Source: Mucilaginibacter sp. KACC 22063
Lineage (GTDB): Bacteria; Bacteroidota; Bacteroidia; Sphingobacteriales; Sphingobacteriaceae
Length of the DNA: 64,000 nucleotides
NCBI RefSeq assembly: GCF_028736115.1
Contig: NZ_CP117877.1
Location: 2,542,001-2,606,000 of the forward strand
Reading direction: 5' to 3'
Under the pieces are notes generated by a model. That model was not told the DNA's origin, made no database searches, and saw only the letters and a program-made list of their open reading frames with translations. This document shows positions 1 through 9,794 of this stretch, one piece after another. The translations under genes were made by a program, and so were the position numbers. Each line of letters opens with the position of its first letter. Position 1 is the first letter of the stretch.

Positions 1-1130
1 GAAGCGCATTGGTGATTTTCCAGTTCTTCATTTCCATTTTCCTGATTATAGGCACACTGGCCATTTACAACCAGTTAAAATATATTCAGAACAAAGATCT
101 AGGTTTTAAACGCGAACAGGTTTTAGTCATTAAGCACGCACACGTTCTGGGTACACAGGCAGAAACGTTTAAACAGGAGGTAAAACAACTACCCGGCGTT
201 ACCGATGCTTCTTTAACATCTTACACACCTACTGCGGGTAGCAGGAACAACAGTACCATTTATACATCACCTGTTTTTGATTCAAAAAGTGCGCTAAACA
301 GCCAGATATGGACGGTGGATGCCAATTACCTGCCAACCATGGGTATGCACCTGATAGCAGGGCGGAACTTTTCTGAAGATATGGCTACCGATTCGATGTC
401 GCTGATCTTAAACGAATCAGCTATTAAAATGCTTAGTGGCAAAAACAATTTGAACCAATTTTTATACGAGCCGCTTGACAATGAAATGAAAAAAATCGGG
501 AAATATAAGATAATCGGTATTATTAAAGATTTTAACTTCAACAGCCTCAGGGAGAATGTAACACCGCTAATTCTTACCTATGGCAAAAATGAAGGCTCAC
601 TTAACGTTCGGATAAGTACTAAAGATGTAAAAGGAATGTTAAGCCAGATAGAGCGCAAATGGAAAGAACTGTCACCCAACCAGTCTTTCTCCTTCTCCTT
701 TATGGATCAGGATTTTGACGAGATCTATCGCAGTGAACAGCGTGTAGGTGTCATTTGCGTAGCCTTTACTTCTTTCGCCATTATTATAGCCTGCCTTGGT
801 CTGTTTGGCCTTGCTGCCTATTCAGCGGAGCAACGTAATAAAGAAATTGGCATCCGCAAAGTGTTGGGAGCGGGCGTTACCTCCATTGTTACCATGCTTT
901 CGAAAGATTTTATCAAACTGGTATTTATTGCCATTATACTGGCAGCACCGTTGGCCTGGTGGTTTATGCAGAAGTTCTTCCTGGAAAGTTATGCTTACAG
1001 GCAAAACATACAATGGTGGGTAATAGCTGCTGCGGGTTCTGCCGCTGTTATCATTGCTTTTATAACTATCAGTTTCCAATCTATAAAAGCAGCATTAATA
1101 AATCCGGTTAAAAGTTTAAGGAGCGAATAA
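1..1130 (+). CDS. ABC transporter permease, MacB/FtsX type (5' end outside window)
   Basis: This is the C-terminal half of a MacB/FtsX-like permease, an inner-membrane protein that transmits ATPase movement to the periplasm. The frame is open from base 3 and the gene starts upstream of the window, so the TTG at base 9 is not a real start. Visible parts are a membrane helix (about residues 5-22 of the fragment), a periplasmic MacB-PCD-like domain, and a terminal FtsX domain with three helices and the motif NKEIGIRKVLGAG. It ends in NPVKSLRSE, as its paralogs end in NPVKSL or NPVKAL. One base separates it from the next permease, so the two are co-transcribed. Confidence 0.9.
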   Translation, partial: SALVIFQFFISIFLIIGTLAIYNQLKYIQNKDLGFKREQVLVIKHAHVLGTQAETFKQEVKQLPGVTDASLTSYTPTAGSRNNSTIYTSPVFDSKSALNSQIWTVDANYLPTMGMHLIAGRNFSEDMATDSMSLILNESAIKMLSGKNNLNQFLYEPLDNEMKKIGKYKIIGIIKDFNFNSLRENVTPLILTYGKNEGSLNVRISTKDVKGMLSQIERKWKELSPNQSFSFSFMDQDFDEIYRSEQRVGVICVAFTSFAIIIACLGLFGLAAYSAEQRNKEIGIRKVLGAGVTSIVTMLSKDFIKLVFIAIILAAPLAWWFMQKFFLESYAYRQNIQWWVIAAAGSAAVIIAFITISFQSIKAALINPVKSLRSE

Positions 1131-1131
1131 A

Positions 1132-3504
1132 ATGCTTAAGAATTACATCAAAATTGCCTGGAGAAATCTTTATAAAAACAAAGTATTCTCGCTGATCCAC
1201 ATACTGGGTTTAACTATTGGGATCACCGTATGTGTAATGATCTTCGTTTATGTTTTAAACGAGTTCAGTTATGATAGTTTTCATAAGAATGGAAAGAATA
1301 TTTATAGGGTAATGCGCGGTTACGACCCCGCAAAGCCACCTGCCCCTTACATGTCGGGTCCTTATGGTAATGCCTTACGTAATGATTATGCCAACCAGAT
1401 AGAAGACCTGGTAGCCATATTACCATCTAACGACCTGATCACATTCGGCGAAAAGTCATTTACCGAACGCAATATCTTTTACGCAGATGCTGATTTTTTT
1501 AAGATGTTCAGCTTTCAGCTGATTAAGGGCAATGCTTTAACCGCATTAAAGGAGCCGAAAAGTATTGTCCTGACAGAATCTACTGCTAAAAAATATTTTG
1601 GCAACGCTGATCCAATGGGTAAGGTTGTTAAGGTTGATAAGCAGTACCAATATAAGGTGACAGGTATTGCAAAAGATGTTCCCTCAAATTCGCATCTGTA
1701 TTTTGATGTGATTATGCCGTTATCAAACTTCTATCATGAGCCGTTTTTTAATGTTTGGGCTAATAACAATTCCTATATCTATATGCAGTTAAAGCCAGGT
1801 GTAAAACCTGAGCAATTAGAGCGCACCTTCCCGGCATTTATGCAAAAATACATGCGTAAGGATATGGAGCATATGCGCGTAAACTTCGACCTTGCTTTAA
1901 CCCCATTAAAAGATATTTATTTTGAGGAAGGTGTAGTGTTTGATGGCGTTAAGCATGGCGATAAAAAGGTAGTATATATCTTTATTTCTGTAGCGGTGCT
2001 CATCATGCTCATTGCATGTATCAACTTTTTGAACCTGTCAACCATCAGGGCTGCCGAGCGGTCGAAAGAAGTAGGGTTACGAAAAGTTTTAGGTGCGCTG
2101 CGTAATCATTTAATGATGCAGTTTATTGGTGAGTCTATCCTGTTAACCTTAATATCATGTGTGCTAGCTATCGGATTATTGTTTTTATTGATGCCCTGGT
2201 ACAACAGCATACTTGGCTACGAGTTAACGGTACAGTGGACATCAGCACCGATTTATCTTTTCCTGCTTTCTTTAGTACTGATTGTGGGTTTTGTATCCGG
2301 TGGTTACCCGGCTTTATTTATATCTGCTTTTTCACCAATACAGGCTTTGAAAGGGAAATTAAAGTTTGGCAAGGGCGCTTCATTTTTCAGGCAATCGCTT
2401 GTGGTGGTACAGTTCAGTATTTCTGTAATGCTGATCATCGGCACCATTGTGATCATGAAACAGATGAGTTATGTAAAAAATAAATCATTGGGCTATGACA
2501 AGGATCAACTGGTAACTGTAAGGATAGATAACGACGAAATTTACAACCACCGCCGCCTTTTTCATTCTGTTCTCGAAAATAACGGCAACATCGAATCGGT
2601 TTCATTAATGGCCGGCGAACCCGGTGGATTTTATGATACCAACGGATTTGAGGTAGAAGATAAACCTGCTACATGGCGTGCAAGAACATCATACACAGAC
2701 GCCGAATATCTTAAAACATTAGGCCTTAAAGTAATTGCAGGCCGTGGTTTTTCCCGCCAGTTTGCTACAGACAGTGCAGAAGCCGCCATAATCAACAGAA
2801 CAGCAGCAAAAGATTTAGGATTTACCCCCGATCAAGCTGTTGGTAAATGGATAAAAAATACCTACCGTGATTCGGTACGCAGGCATATTGTAGGCGTGGT
2901 AGAAGATTTCAACTATCTTTCACTTAAGCAAACACTTGATCCGTTGGTGATCACCCAGGCAGAAGACAGCCGCGTAGCAGTTATCAAAATAAAAGCAGGT
3001 AATATTAAAGCCGGTATGGAAGCCATTAAACAGGCTTACGCACAGGTGGCGCCTGTTTATCCATTTGAATACAGTTTCCTTAACCAGCAATTTGATAAGG
3101 CCTATCGCTCAGATATCCGTCAGCAAACTATTTTAAGTGCATTTGCCGGGGTGGCCATATTTATTGCCTGCTTAGGCTTATTCGGGCTGGCATCTTTCAG
3201 CGCAGCTAAGCGGACGAAAGAGATAGGCGTACGGAAGGTGCTTGGCTCTTCGGTACAAAATATTATTATCCTGTTATCAAAGGACATTCTGAAACCTGTA
3301 TTAATTGCGACAATAATTGCTATGCCGGTAGGGTATTTTCTAATGAATAAATGGCTGCAGAATTTTGCTTATCGCATTTCTATGCAATGGTGGATTTTTG
3401 TACTGGCGGCTGTACTTACAACCTTAATAGCAGTGCTTACCATAAGTTATAATGCATTAAGGGCAGCATTGGCCAATCCTGTTAAAAGTTTAAGAAACGA
3501 ATAA
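1132..3504 (+). CDS. ABC transporter permease, MacB/FtsX type
   Basis: A full-length 790-residue permease of the Bacteroidota MacB-like family. It starts with the family opening MLKNYIKIAWRNL. The order is helix at about 20-42, periplasmic MacB-PCD domain (45-250), FtsX helices (285-420), then a second helix plus MacB-PCD domain (430-650) and a second FtsX domain (670-790). It has RSKEVGLRKVLGA in the first half and RTKEIGVRKVLGS in the second, the conserved cytoplasmic coupling region. There is no ATPase domain, so it must use an ATPase in trans, probably the one at 13561. Substrate unknown. It is the second of four consecutive permease genes. Confidence 0.93.
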   Translation: MLKNYIKIAWRNLYKNKVFSLIHILGLTIGITVCVMIFVYVLNEFSYDSFHKNGKNIYRVMRGYDPAKPPAPYMSGPYGNALRNDYANQIEDLVAILPSNDLITFGEKSFTERNIFYADADFFKMFSFQLIKGNALTALKEPKSIVLTESTAKKYFGNADPMGKVVKVDKQYQYKVTGIAKDVPSNSHLYFDVIMPLSNFYHEPFFNVWANNNSYIYMQLKPGVKPEQLERTFPAFMQKYMRKDMEHMRVNFDLALTPLKDIYFEEGVVFDGVKHGDKKVVYIFISVAVLIMLIACINFLNLSTIRAAERSKEVGLRKVLGALRNHLMMQFIGESILLTLISCVLAIGLLFLLMPWYNSILGYELTVQWTSAPIYLFLLSLVLIVGFVSGGYPALFISAFSPIQALKGKLKFGKGASFFRQSLVVVQFSISVMLIIGTIVIMKQMSYVKNKSLGYDKDQLVTVRIDNDEIYNHRRLFHSVLENNGNIESVSLMAGEPGGFYDTNGFEVEDKPATWRARTSYTDAEYLKTLGLKVIAGRGFSRQFATDSAEAAIINRTAAKDLGFTPDQAVGKWIKNTYRDSVRRHIVGVVEDFNYLSLKQTLDPLVITQAEDSRVAVIKIKAGNIKAGMEAIKQAYAQVAPVYPFEYSFLNQQFDKAYRSDIRQQTILSAFAGVAIFIACLGLFGLASFSAAKRTKEIGVRKVLGSSVQNIIILLSKDILKPVLIATIIAMPVGYFLMNKWLQNFAYRISMQWWIFVLAAVLTTLIAVLTISYNALRAALANPVKSLRNE

Positions 3505-3525
3505 GTAACCTTAACCGCTTGCATT

Positions 3526-5937
3526 ATGTTGTATAATTATTTTAAGACCACCATCCGTAGTTTTAAAAACAACCTTCTTTTTTCGCTGATCAACATTGTT
3601 GGTTTATCTATTGGGATCAGTGCAGCTTTAGTGATATATCTAATCGTTAACCACGATCTCACTTTCGATAAATTTCATCCGGATGGTAACCGTATCTACC
3701 GGGTTGTTACTACCATGCGTTTTGCCAACTTCAGTAGTAATACTGCAGCTGTGCCATTGCCTTTACAGGATGCAGCTGGGCAGGAACTAACGGGTATGGA
3801 AGCGACTGCGCCTTTCGTATTAGGAGAAGAAACAAAGGCTGCTATTCAAACGCCAAGTGAAAAGAGTAAAGTCTTTAAAAAGCAACCTGATATTGTTTAC
3901 ACTGATAGCCGCTATTTCAATTGCTTTAAATACAAATGGTTGGCAGGATCGCCAAAGTCTTTGAACGAACCCAATAAAGTTGTGCTTTCTGCAAGCCGGG
4001 CAAAACTGTATTTTAATGCTGTAAATCCGCAGGATGCTATTGGTAAATTGATTGTATACAATGATTCGGTTAAGACAACTGTTGTAGGTGTAATAGCCGA
4101 TTTTATCGAGAATACGGACTTTACTTTTAAAGATTTTATCTCTTTAAAAACAGGTTTTCCAAGTGGTATGAACCTTAATAACTGGACCAATACTGATGGT
4201 AAAGTTCAGCTGTTCTTAAAGCTTAAAGAAAATGCTACTACTGAGAACATTGAAAAACAGATACAAAGCATTTATGCTAAAAATGTAAAAAGCGATGTAG
4301 GCCATGCTAAATTTAAATTACAGCCTTTGTCTGATATTCATTTTAATAATGCATTTGGAGTGTTTGGGCATAGGCAGGCAAATACTAAAGCTTTATATGG
4401 GTTGCTTGCTGTAGGTGGTATTATCCTGCTGCTGGCTTGTATTAACTTTGTGAACCTTACCACTGCACAGGCGGTTAATCGCGCAAGGGAGATCGGCGTA
4501 CGTAAAACATTAGGCGGATCAAAGTCCCAGCTTATTTTTCAGTTTTTTAGCGAAACAATTGTTATCACATCTATAGCAGCAATTCTATCGTTATTGCTGG
4601 TGCCATTCTTATTAAAAATGTTTTCGGATTTTATTCCGCCTGAACTGCATTTTAATATTCTGCAACAACCGGGAGTTATAATATTTACGATTGTATTGAT
4701 AGGTGTTGTTGGGTTAATTTCCGGGATATATCCGGCTTTGGTACTGGCAAGTTATAACCCTGTTACGGCACTTAAAAATCAGGTAGCTGCAAATGGAAAA
4801 GGCCGTAATGTTTTACTGCGACAATCGCTTACGGTGGTGCAATTTATTGCGGCTCAGGTACTCATTATTGGTACTATCATTGTAAGCAAGCAAATTCATT
4901 ATATGCTTAACAAGGATTTAGGTTTTGATAAAAATGGCATTGTTATTATTGATCTACCGTACAAAAACCATAATAATGATGTCTTTCAAGATCAGATAAA
5001 ATCGTTACCCCAGGTTGACCAGGCAGTACTTGCAGGTCCGCCACCGGCGAGAAACGGCTATTCAATGACCTCACTGAATTACAATAACGGCAAAAATAAA
5101 ATAGAACTATCTCCGGAAGTGAAACAGGGCGATGAGTCATACTTTAAATTCTATCACATCAAATTATTAGCTGGAAAATACTTACAGCTAAGTGATAGTT
5201 TGCATGCCATAGTTGTTAATGAATCATTTGTTAAAGCCTTAGGGTTTCAACATCCGCAAGAAGGCATTGGTGCTACCATCAATATCTGGAATAGACAGAT
5301 GCAAATTGCCGGCGTTGTTTCCAATTTCAATTCTTCATCGCTGCATGTAGCTATAGCCCCTTTAATATTTAATGCAGAAAAAGATAATTTTTACACTTTG
5401 CATATTAAGTTTAAACCAGGTACCACCGCAGATAATGTTAGTTCAGCCATTACTGCAATCAGAGGTCAATGGCAAAAGCTTTATCCTGATGTTGATTTTG
5501 AATACAACTTTTTAGATGAGCAAATTGCCAGGTTTTACGAATCTGAGCAAAATACAGCCCGGTTATTAACCTGGGCTACTGATATTGCTATCTTCATCAG
5601 TTGCATGGGCCTGCTTGGGCTGGTGATACATACTACTGCACAGCGCACCAAAGAAATTGGCGTGCGTAAGGTGCTTGGCGCTTCGGTAAGCCGAATTGTA
5701 GCACTGCTGTCATATGATTTTCTAAAACTGGTGATCATTGCCATTGTCATTGCTTCACCGCTGGCATGGTACGGTGTATCTAAATGGATGCAGGGATTTG
5801 CCTATCATACGCCAATTAACTGGTGGTCTTTTGTGCTGGCCGGTTTAATAGCCATAATTGTTGCACTATTTACCATCTCTTTTAATGCAGTGAAAGCTGC
5901 ATTAGCTAATCCTGTTAAAAGTTTACGTAGCGAATAA
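3526..5937 (+). CDS. ABC transporter permease, MacB/FtsX type
   Basis: An 803-residue paralog of the preceding gene with the same duplicated layout: helix, MacB-PCD, FtsX, helix, MacB-PCD, FtsX. The opening MLYNYFKTTIRSFKNN differs from its neighbours, so it is a diverged copy and not a recent duplication. Coupling motifs NRAREIGVRKTLGG and RTKEIGVRKVLGAS are present in the two halves. It lies 21 bases after the previous permease and 11 before the next, consistent with one operon. By family it would export a peptide, lipid or drug-like compound, or transmit force to an envelope partner; the sequence does not say which. Confidence 0.92.
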   Translation: MLYNYFKTTIRSFKNNLLFSLINIVGLSIGISAALVIYLIVNHDLTFDKFHPDGNRIYRVVTTMRFANFSSNTAAVPLPLQDAAGQELTGMEATAPFVLGEETKAAIQTPSEKSKVFKKQPDIVYTDSRYFNCFKYKWLAGSPKSLNEPNKVVLSASRAKLYFNAVNPQDAIGKLIVYNDSVKTTVVGVIADFIENTDFTFKDFISLKTGFPSGMNLNNWTNTDGKVQLFLKLKENATTENIEKQIQSIYAKNVKSDVGHAKFKLQPLSDIHFNNAFGVFGHRQANTKALYGLLAVGGIILLLACINFVNLTTAQAVNRAREIGVRKTLGGSKSQLIFQFFSETIVITSIAAILSLLLVPFLLKMFSDFIPPELHFNILQQPGVIIFTIVLIGVVGLISGIYPALVLASYNPVTALKNQVAANGKGRNVLLRQSLTVVQFIAAQVLIIGTIIVSKQIHYMLNKDLGFDKNGIVIIDLPYKNHNNDVFQDQIKSLPQVDQAVLAGPPPARNGYSMTSLNYNNGKNKIELSPEVKQGDESYFKFYHIKLLAGKYLQLSDSLHAIVVNESFVKALGFQHPQEGIGATINIWNRQMQIAGVVSNFNSSSLHVAIAPLIFNAEKDNFYTLHIKFKPGTTADNVSSAITAIRGQWQKLYPDVDFEYNFLDEQIARFYESEQNTARLLTWATDIAIFISCMGLLGLVIHTTAQRTKEIGVRKVLGASVSRIVALLSYDFLKLVIIAIVIASPLAWYGVSKWMQGFAYHTPINWWSFVLAGLIAIIVALFTISFNAVKAALANPVKSLRSE

Positions 5938-5948
5938 TCTATAAACTT

Positions 5949-8330
5949 ATGTTAAAGAATTATTTCAAAATTGCCTGGAGAAAGATCAAAAAGAATAAGC
6001 TTTATTCTTTTGTAAACATCATCGGATTAACAGCTGGTTTAACAAGTTGCCTTCTGATCGGTATTTACCTTTATAACGAATTAAGCTATGATAGCTTCCA
6101 TCAAAATGCTGACCGCATTGTACGCCTTACCATGCAATACAGCTACGGTACAAGCGTAGAATCAACCGCTAATACCGGCACCAAAGACGGCCCCCAGTTT
6201 AAAAGAGAGTTTCCGGAAGTTGAGCAGTATGTGAGGACGATGAAATCGGCAAAGACGTTCAACAACAACGGCCAGTTGTTCAGTGAAAATGTAATGTATG
6301 CCGATGAGCCTTTCTTTTCAGTGTTTAGTTTTCCTTTGATCGAAGGTAACCCCAATACCGCCTTAAACAGCCCTGATAAGATTGTAATTACAGAAGCAAT
6401 TGCTAAAAAGTACTTCGGCAATCAGGATGCTTTAGGAAAGGTGATCAAATCAGATAATAAATTTTATACAGTAAGCGGTATCGCTAAAAATACACCGTCA
6501 AACTCACAGATGCAGTTTGATATGGTGTTGCCGTTCAACTTGCTATCGGCTGCAAAAAGCCCCGAACAATGGTTTACGGCAAATTATATCACCTACCTGT
6601 TATTGAAGTCGCCTGCGGATGTACAACCACTCCAAAAGCAGATAAACGCCTATATGCAAAATGTAAGCGCCGGAGAACTGAAAATGACAGGAGGGGCATT
6701 CCTTAAGATAAATATTGAGCATTTAAAGGATGTCCACTTGCATTCGCCAAATGCAGGTTTCGAACCTAATGGTAGTATTGTTTACATCTACATTTTATTC
6801 AGTATTGCATTATTGACCCTGTTTATCGCAGCAGTTAACTATACTAACCTGGCTGTAGCCCAGTCGGCCAACAGGAGCGCTGAAATAAGTATACGCAAGG
6901 TTTTAGGAGCAGGCCAGGCACAATTATTCAGGCAGTTTATTGGCGAATCTATCATGTTTGTAGCTATAGGCATGGTGCTTTCTTTGATACTGGCCTATAT
7001 GTTATTGCCTCAATTTAATCTAATAGCCGGAAAGAAATTCACAACCGAAGATTTCTTCAATCCTGTGGTAATTTCAGCATTAATAGTGTTAAGCATCATA
7101 ATGAGTGTTGTCTCAGGTTCGTACCCATCGCTGTTGTTATCAAATGTAAAATTGGCTAAGCTGCTTAAATCAGGATTTTCATTTACGGGTAATTCATCAG
7201 TTAAACAGTCGCTTATCGTATTTCAGTTTGTTATCTCGTTCTTTCTGATCCTGTCAACAGCGGTTATTAGCAAGCAGCTTAATTATATACAAACTAAAGA
7301 TGTTGGCTATAAGCGTAATAATATTATCGCCCTGCCGCTCGACTGGCAGATTTACGGCGCTGTTAATACTTTAAAAACCCAGTTCGCTAACATACCGGGC
7401 GTACAACAGGTAAGCGTAGCTAATTCATCTCCTGTAGTAGTACAATGGGGCGATGATATTACATCTCAAGAGGGGGGTAAAACACTTGTAAATGCTATAC
7501 CTGCCGACGAAAATTATGTGCCGTTATTTGATATCAAACTACTGGCGGGTAGTAATTTCACCCATGCAGATTTGCTGCAATTGGATACAACCAACGGAGG
7601 CAAAAACTACCGTAACACTTTTATCATCAACGAAAGTGCGGCCAAAGCTTTAGGATGGACACCGGAACAGGCCATCGGTAAAACAATTAATAAAGGCCAG
7701 GATGGTATAGTGAAAGGCGTTGTTAAAGATTTCAACTTTCAATCTTTACATCAACCTATTACCCCATTGATCATTTTTCTTGATAAATCTAACACCAACA
7801 ACATATTTCTTAAAGTCTCAACTGATGATATGCCTAAAGTGCTAAAAACAGTGGAATCAATATGGAAGCATGAAGTTAATAACCGGCCGTTTGAGTTCCA
7901 TTTTATAGATGACGATTACAATGCAATTTATGTTAGTGAACAACGTACCGCAGCCATATTTAAAACCTTTTCGGCGCTTGCCATATTATTGGCCTGTTTA
8001 GGTTTGTTTGCTTTAACCGCTTACTCAGTTGTTAATCGCACCAAAGAAATTGGCATCAGAAAAGTATTAGGTGCTTCTGTAAGCAGCATTATGCTGATGT
8101 TATCAAAGAGCTTCCTGAAGTTGGTACTGATTGCTATATTGATTGCTTCGCCAATTGCATGGTTTATAATGAATAAATGGTTGCAGGATTTTGCATTTCG
8201 TATACAAATACCGTGGTACCTGTTTGTAGTTGCTGGCTTATTAACTGTGCTGATCGCTTTTGTAACGGTAAGCTTGCAGTCGGGTAAGGCTGCGCTTAGT
8301 AACCCGGTAAAAGCGCTTAGAAATGATTAA
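5949..8330 (+). CDS. ABC transporter permease, MacB/FtsX type
   Basis: A 793-residue permease, the fourth in the tandem run, with the same two-fold MacB-PCD plus FtsX architecture. It begins MLKNYFKIAWRKIKKNK and ends NPVKALRND. Coupling-helix motifs NRSAEISIRKVLGAG and NRTKEIGIRKVLGAS are intact, so both halves look functional. The next gene, a DUF4097 protein, starts 35 bases downstream and probably closes this transcription unit. Tandem non-identical copies suggest permeases that share an ATPase and outer-membrane channel, or that differ in substrate. Confidence 0.93.
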   Translation: MLKNYFKIAWRKIKKNKLYSFVNIIGLTAGLTSCLLIGIYLYNELSYDSFHQNADRIVRLTMQYSYGTSVESTANTGTKDGPQFKREFPEVEQYVRTMKSAKTFNNNGQLFSENVMYADEPFFSVFSFPLIEGNPNTALNSPDKIVITEAIAKKYFGNQDALGKVIKSDNKFYTVSGIAKNTPSNSQMQFDMVLPFNLLSAAKSPEQWFTANYITYLLLKSPADVQPLQKQINAYMQNVSAGELKMTGGAFLKINIEHLKDVHLHSPNAGFEPNGSIVYIYILFSIALLTLFIAAVNYTNLAVAQSANRSAEISIRKVLGAGQAQLFRQFIGESIMFVAIGMVLSLILAYMLLPQFNLIAGKKFTTEDFFNPVVISALIVLSIIMSVVSGSYPSLLLSNVKLAKLLKSGFSFTGNSSVKQSLIVFQFVISFFLILSTAVISKQLNYIQTKDVGYKRNNIIALPLDWQIYGAVNTLKTQFANIPGVQQVSVANSSPVVVQWGDDITSQEGGKTLVNAIPADENYVPLFDIKLLAGSNFTHADLLQLDTTNGGKNYRNTFIINESAAKALGWTPEQAIGKTINKGQDGIVKGVVKDFNFQSLHQPITPLIIFLDKSNTNNIFLKVSTDDMPKVLKTVESIWKHEVNNRPFEFHFIDDDYNAIYVSEQRTAAIFKTFSALAILLACLGLFALTAYSVVNRTKEIGIRKVLGASVSSIMLMLSKSFLKLVLIAILIASPIAWFIMNKWLQDFAFRIQIPWYLFVVAGLLTVLIAFVTVSLQSGKAALSNPVKALRND

Positions 8331-8365
8331 ATAATTTCGGATATTTATGGCTCAACCGAAATCCC

Positions 8366-9400
8366 ATGCGAGCCATTATCACCATTTGCTTGCTGATGCT
8401 ATGCTGTGGCATGGCATCGGCACAAGTTAACTGGGCCAATGAACCTATTATTGTTAAAGAGATAAAAGGGCAAACGATACGTAGTGTAACCGTTAAAACG
8501 CTTTCAGGTAATATATCAGTAATCGGCACCAGCAACAAGCCTTCGATAGAAGTGTACGTTGATGCCATTAACGAAGCTACCATGCCCATTGAGCAGGTAA
8601 GGCAGATGGTAAAGCAGGATTATGCCATTGATATGATGGTTAAAGATCACCAGTTGATGGTGTCTGCATCATGCAAATACGGCGACAGTAACTGGAAAAA
8701 AGCGTTAAGTATTTCTTTCAAAATATTTGTACCACGTTCGGTAATGTGTAACCTTAATTCAAAAGTAGGTAGCATTAACCTGGTGAATTTAACCGGCGAC
8801 CAAAATTTTACAACTAACGGTGCGGTTAACTTGGAGACTATTAACGGCAACGTTAAAGGGCGTACAGATGGTGGTTTGGTTAATATATCCAACTCAGGTC
8901 CTGATATTGATATTACCACTATCGGTGGAGATGTGGTTGCTGAAGGCTGCTACGGAAACACCAGATTGAACACTGGTAAAGGCGATATTAACTTGAGCCG
9001 GTTAAAAGGCATTATCGATGCCACTACTACTGCGGGTAACATACAAGGCGATCAGATCAACGGCAAGTTTACAATCACCACCAACCGGGGGGATATTATA
9101 TTAAAGCGGATGTCGTGCGATTTAATAGCGACCAGCACTAAAGGAAATGTTAATGCCGAACTGACGATTCCATGCAAGGCAATAAAAATTAATGTTGCAC
9201 ACGGTGACGCAAATATTCAGTTAGCTGCAAAAAAAGGCTTCGACATGAACATGAATGCAAAGAAGATCACAGCTACAGACTTACCCCGCACTTTTAAAGG
9301 CAATAATGACGGCTTGAAATTAATAGGCGCAGTTTATGGCGGCGGCATTCCAATCGAGGTGCAGGTTAACGAAGGAGAATTAAAGCTGAAGTTTATCTGA
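8366..9400 (+). CDS. Secreted DUF4097-type beta-solenoid protein (diverged copy)
   Basis: A 344-residue exported protein. A signal peptide covers about residues 1-19 (cleavage near MASAQ). The body is a DUF4097-like beta-strand repeat protein with clear 18-residue periodicity from about residue 148 on; unit openings include TDGG, TIGG, TGKG, TTAG and TNRG. It is a diverged paralog of the protein at 12281, which has the same length and period but much more uniform repeats. No function is known for DUF4097. Its place after a permease, seen twice in this locus, suggests a periplasmic or surface partner of the exporter (inference). Confidence 0.8.
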   Translation: MRAIITICLLMLCCGMASAQVNWANEPIIVKEIKGQTIRSVTVKTLSGNISVIGTSNKPSIEVYVDAINEATMPIEQVRQMVKQDYAIDMMVKDHQLMVSASCKYGDSNWKKALSISFKIFVPRSVMCNLNSKVGSINLVNLTGDQNFTTNGAVNLETINGNVKGRTDGGLVNISNSGPDIDITTIGGDVVAEGCYGNTRLNTGKGDINLSRLKGIIDATTTAGNIQGDQINGKFTITTNRGDIILKRMSCDLIATSTKGNVNAELTIPCKAIKINVAHGDANIQLAAKKGFDMNMNAKKITATDLPRTFKGNNDGLKLIGAVYGGGIPIEVQVNEGELKLKFI

Positions 9401-9432
9401 TTGTATCAAAAGCGAACAATTGCTTGTTATGT

Positions 9433-9444
9433 AAGCGTACGCTT
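9433..9444. promoter_or_regulatory. Perfect 12-bp palindrome, candidate activator/repressor site
   Basis: AAGCGTACGCTT is a perfect palindrome in the gap between the two transcription units of the export locus, about 60 bases before TGGTAC-N4-TTG. The half-site AGCGTAC recurs as an inverted pair ahead of the ATPase gene (13413-13439). It is probably a regulator site shared by the locus. Confidence 0.45.
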
Positions 9445-9494
9445 TTTAACTTAATTTAGTTTTTAAATAGTTTATAATCAGGAACTTATTATTT

Positions 9495-9510
9495 TGGTAC
9501 AATCTTGTCA
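9495..9510 (+). promoter_or_regulatory. Candidate promoter element TGGTAC-N4-TTGTCA
   Basis: TGGTAC, four bases, then TTGTCA, 28 bases before the ATG of the small secreted protein. The same arrangement (TGGTAT-N4-TTGATA) stands ahead of the ATPase gene. It resembles a sigma-54 -24/-12 promoter, but the spacing is one base short of the usual GG-N10-GC, so the assignment is tentative. Confidence 0.3.
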
Positions 9511-9537
9511 TATCAAATTAGTACAAGAATATTTGAT

Positions 9538-9783
9538 ATGAAAAAGATACTTTACATAGCCTGCGCTTGTTTTACCTTACAGGCAAGTGCGCAAAAATCA
9601 TCAAAGCAGGAAAATATCAGCAAAAGCATTTCTGACAATGGCAAAACAATGCATGTAAAAATCTCAGCCACTAAAAACGGAAAGCTGGTTAGATTTTCAC
9701 ACACTTATAATGTAAAGGGCCTTACGTCAGCGCAAAAAGATTCTATTAAACGTCACGTTACCGATTCATTAGGCATCAACTAA
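9538..9783 (+). CDS. Small secreted protein of unknown function
   Basis: An 81-residue protein. The ATG at 9538 is chosen over the upstream TTG at 9505 because a signal peptide (MKKILYIACACF...ASAQ, residues 1-18) then begins at residue 1. The mature part is basic and rich in Lys and Ser, has no cysteine, and resembles no family I know. It ends 11 bases before the next permease, so it is probably the first gene of a unit with the permease at 9795 and the DUF4097 protein at 12281. A small periplasmic accessory of the transporter is possible, by position only. Confidence 0.65.
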   Translation: MKKILYIACACFTLQASAQKSSKQENISKSISDNGKTMHVKISATKNGKLVRFSHTYNVKGLTSAQKDSIKRHVTDSLGIN

Positions 9784-9794
9784 ACCATTTCAGC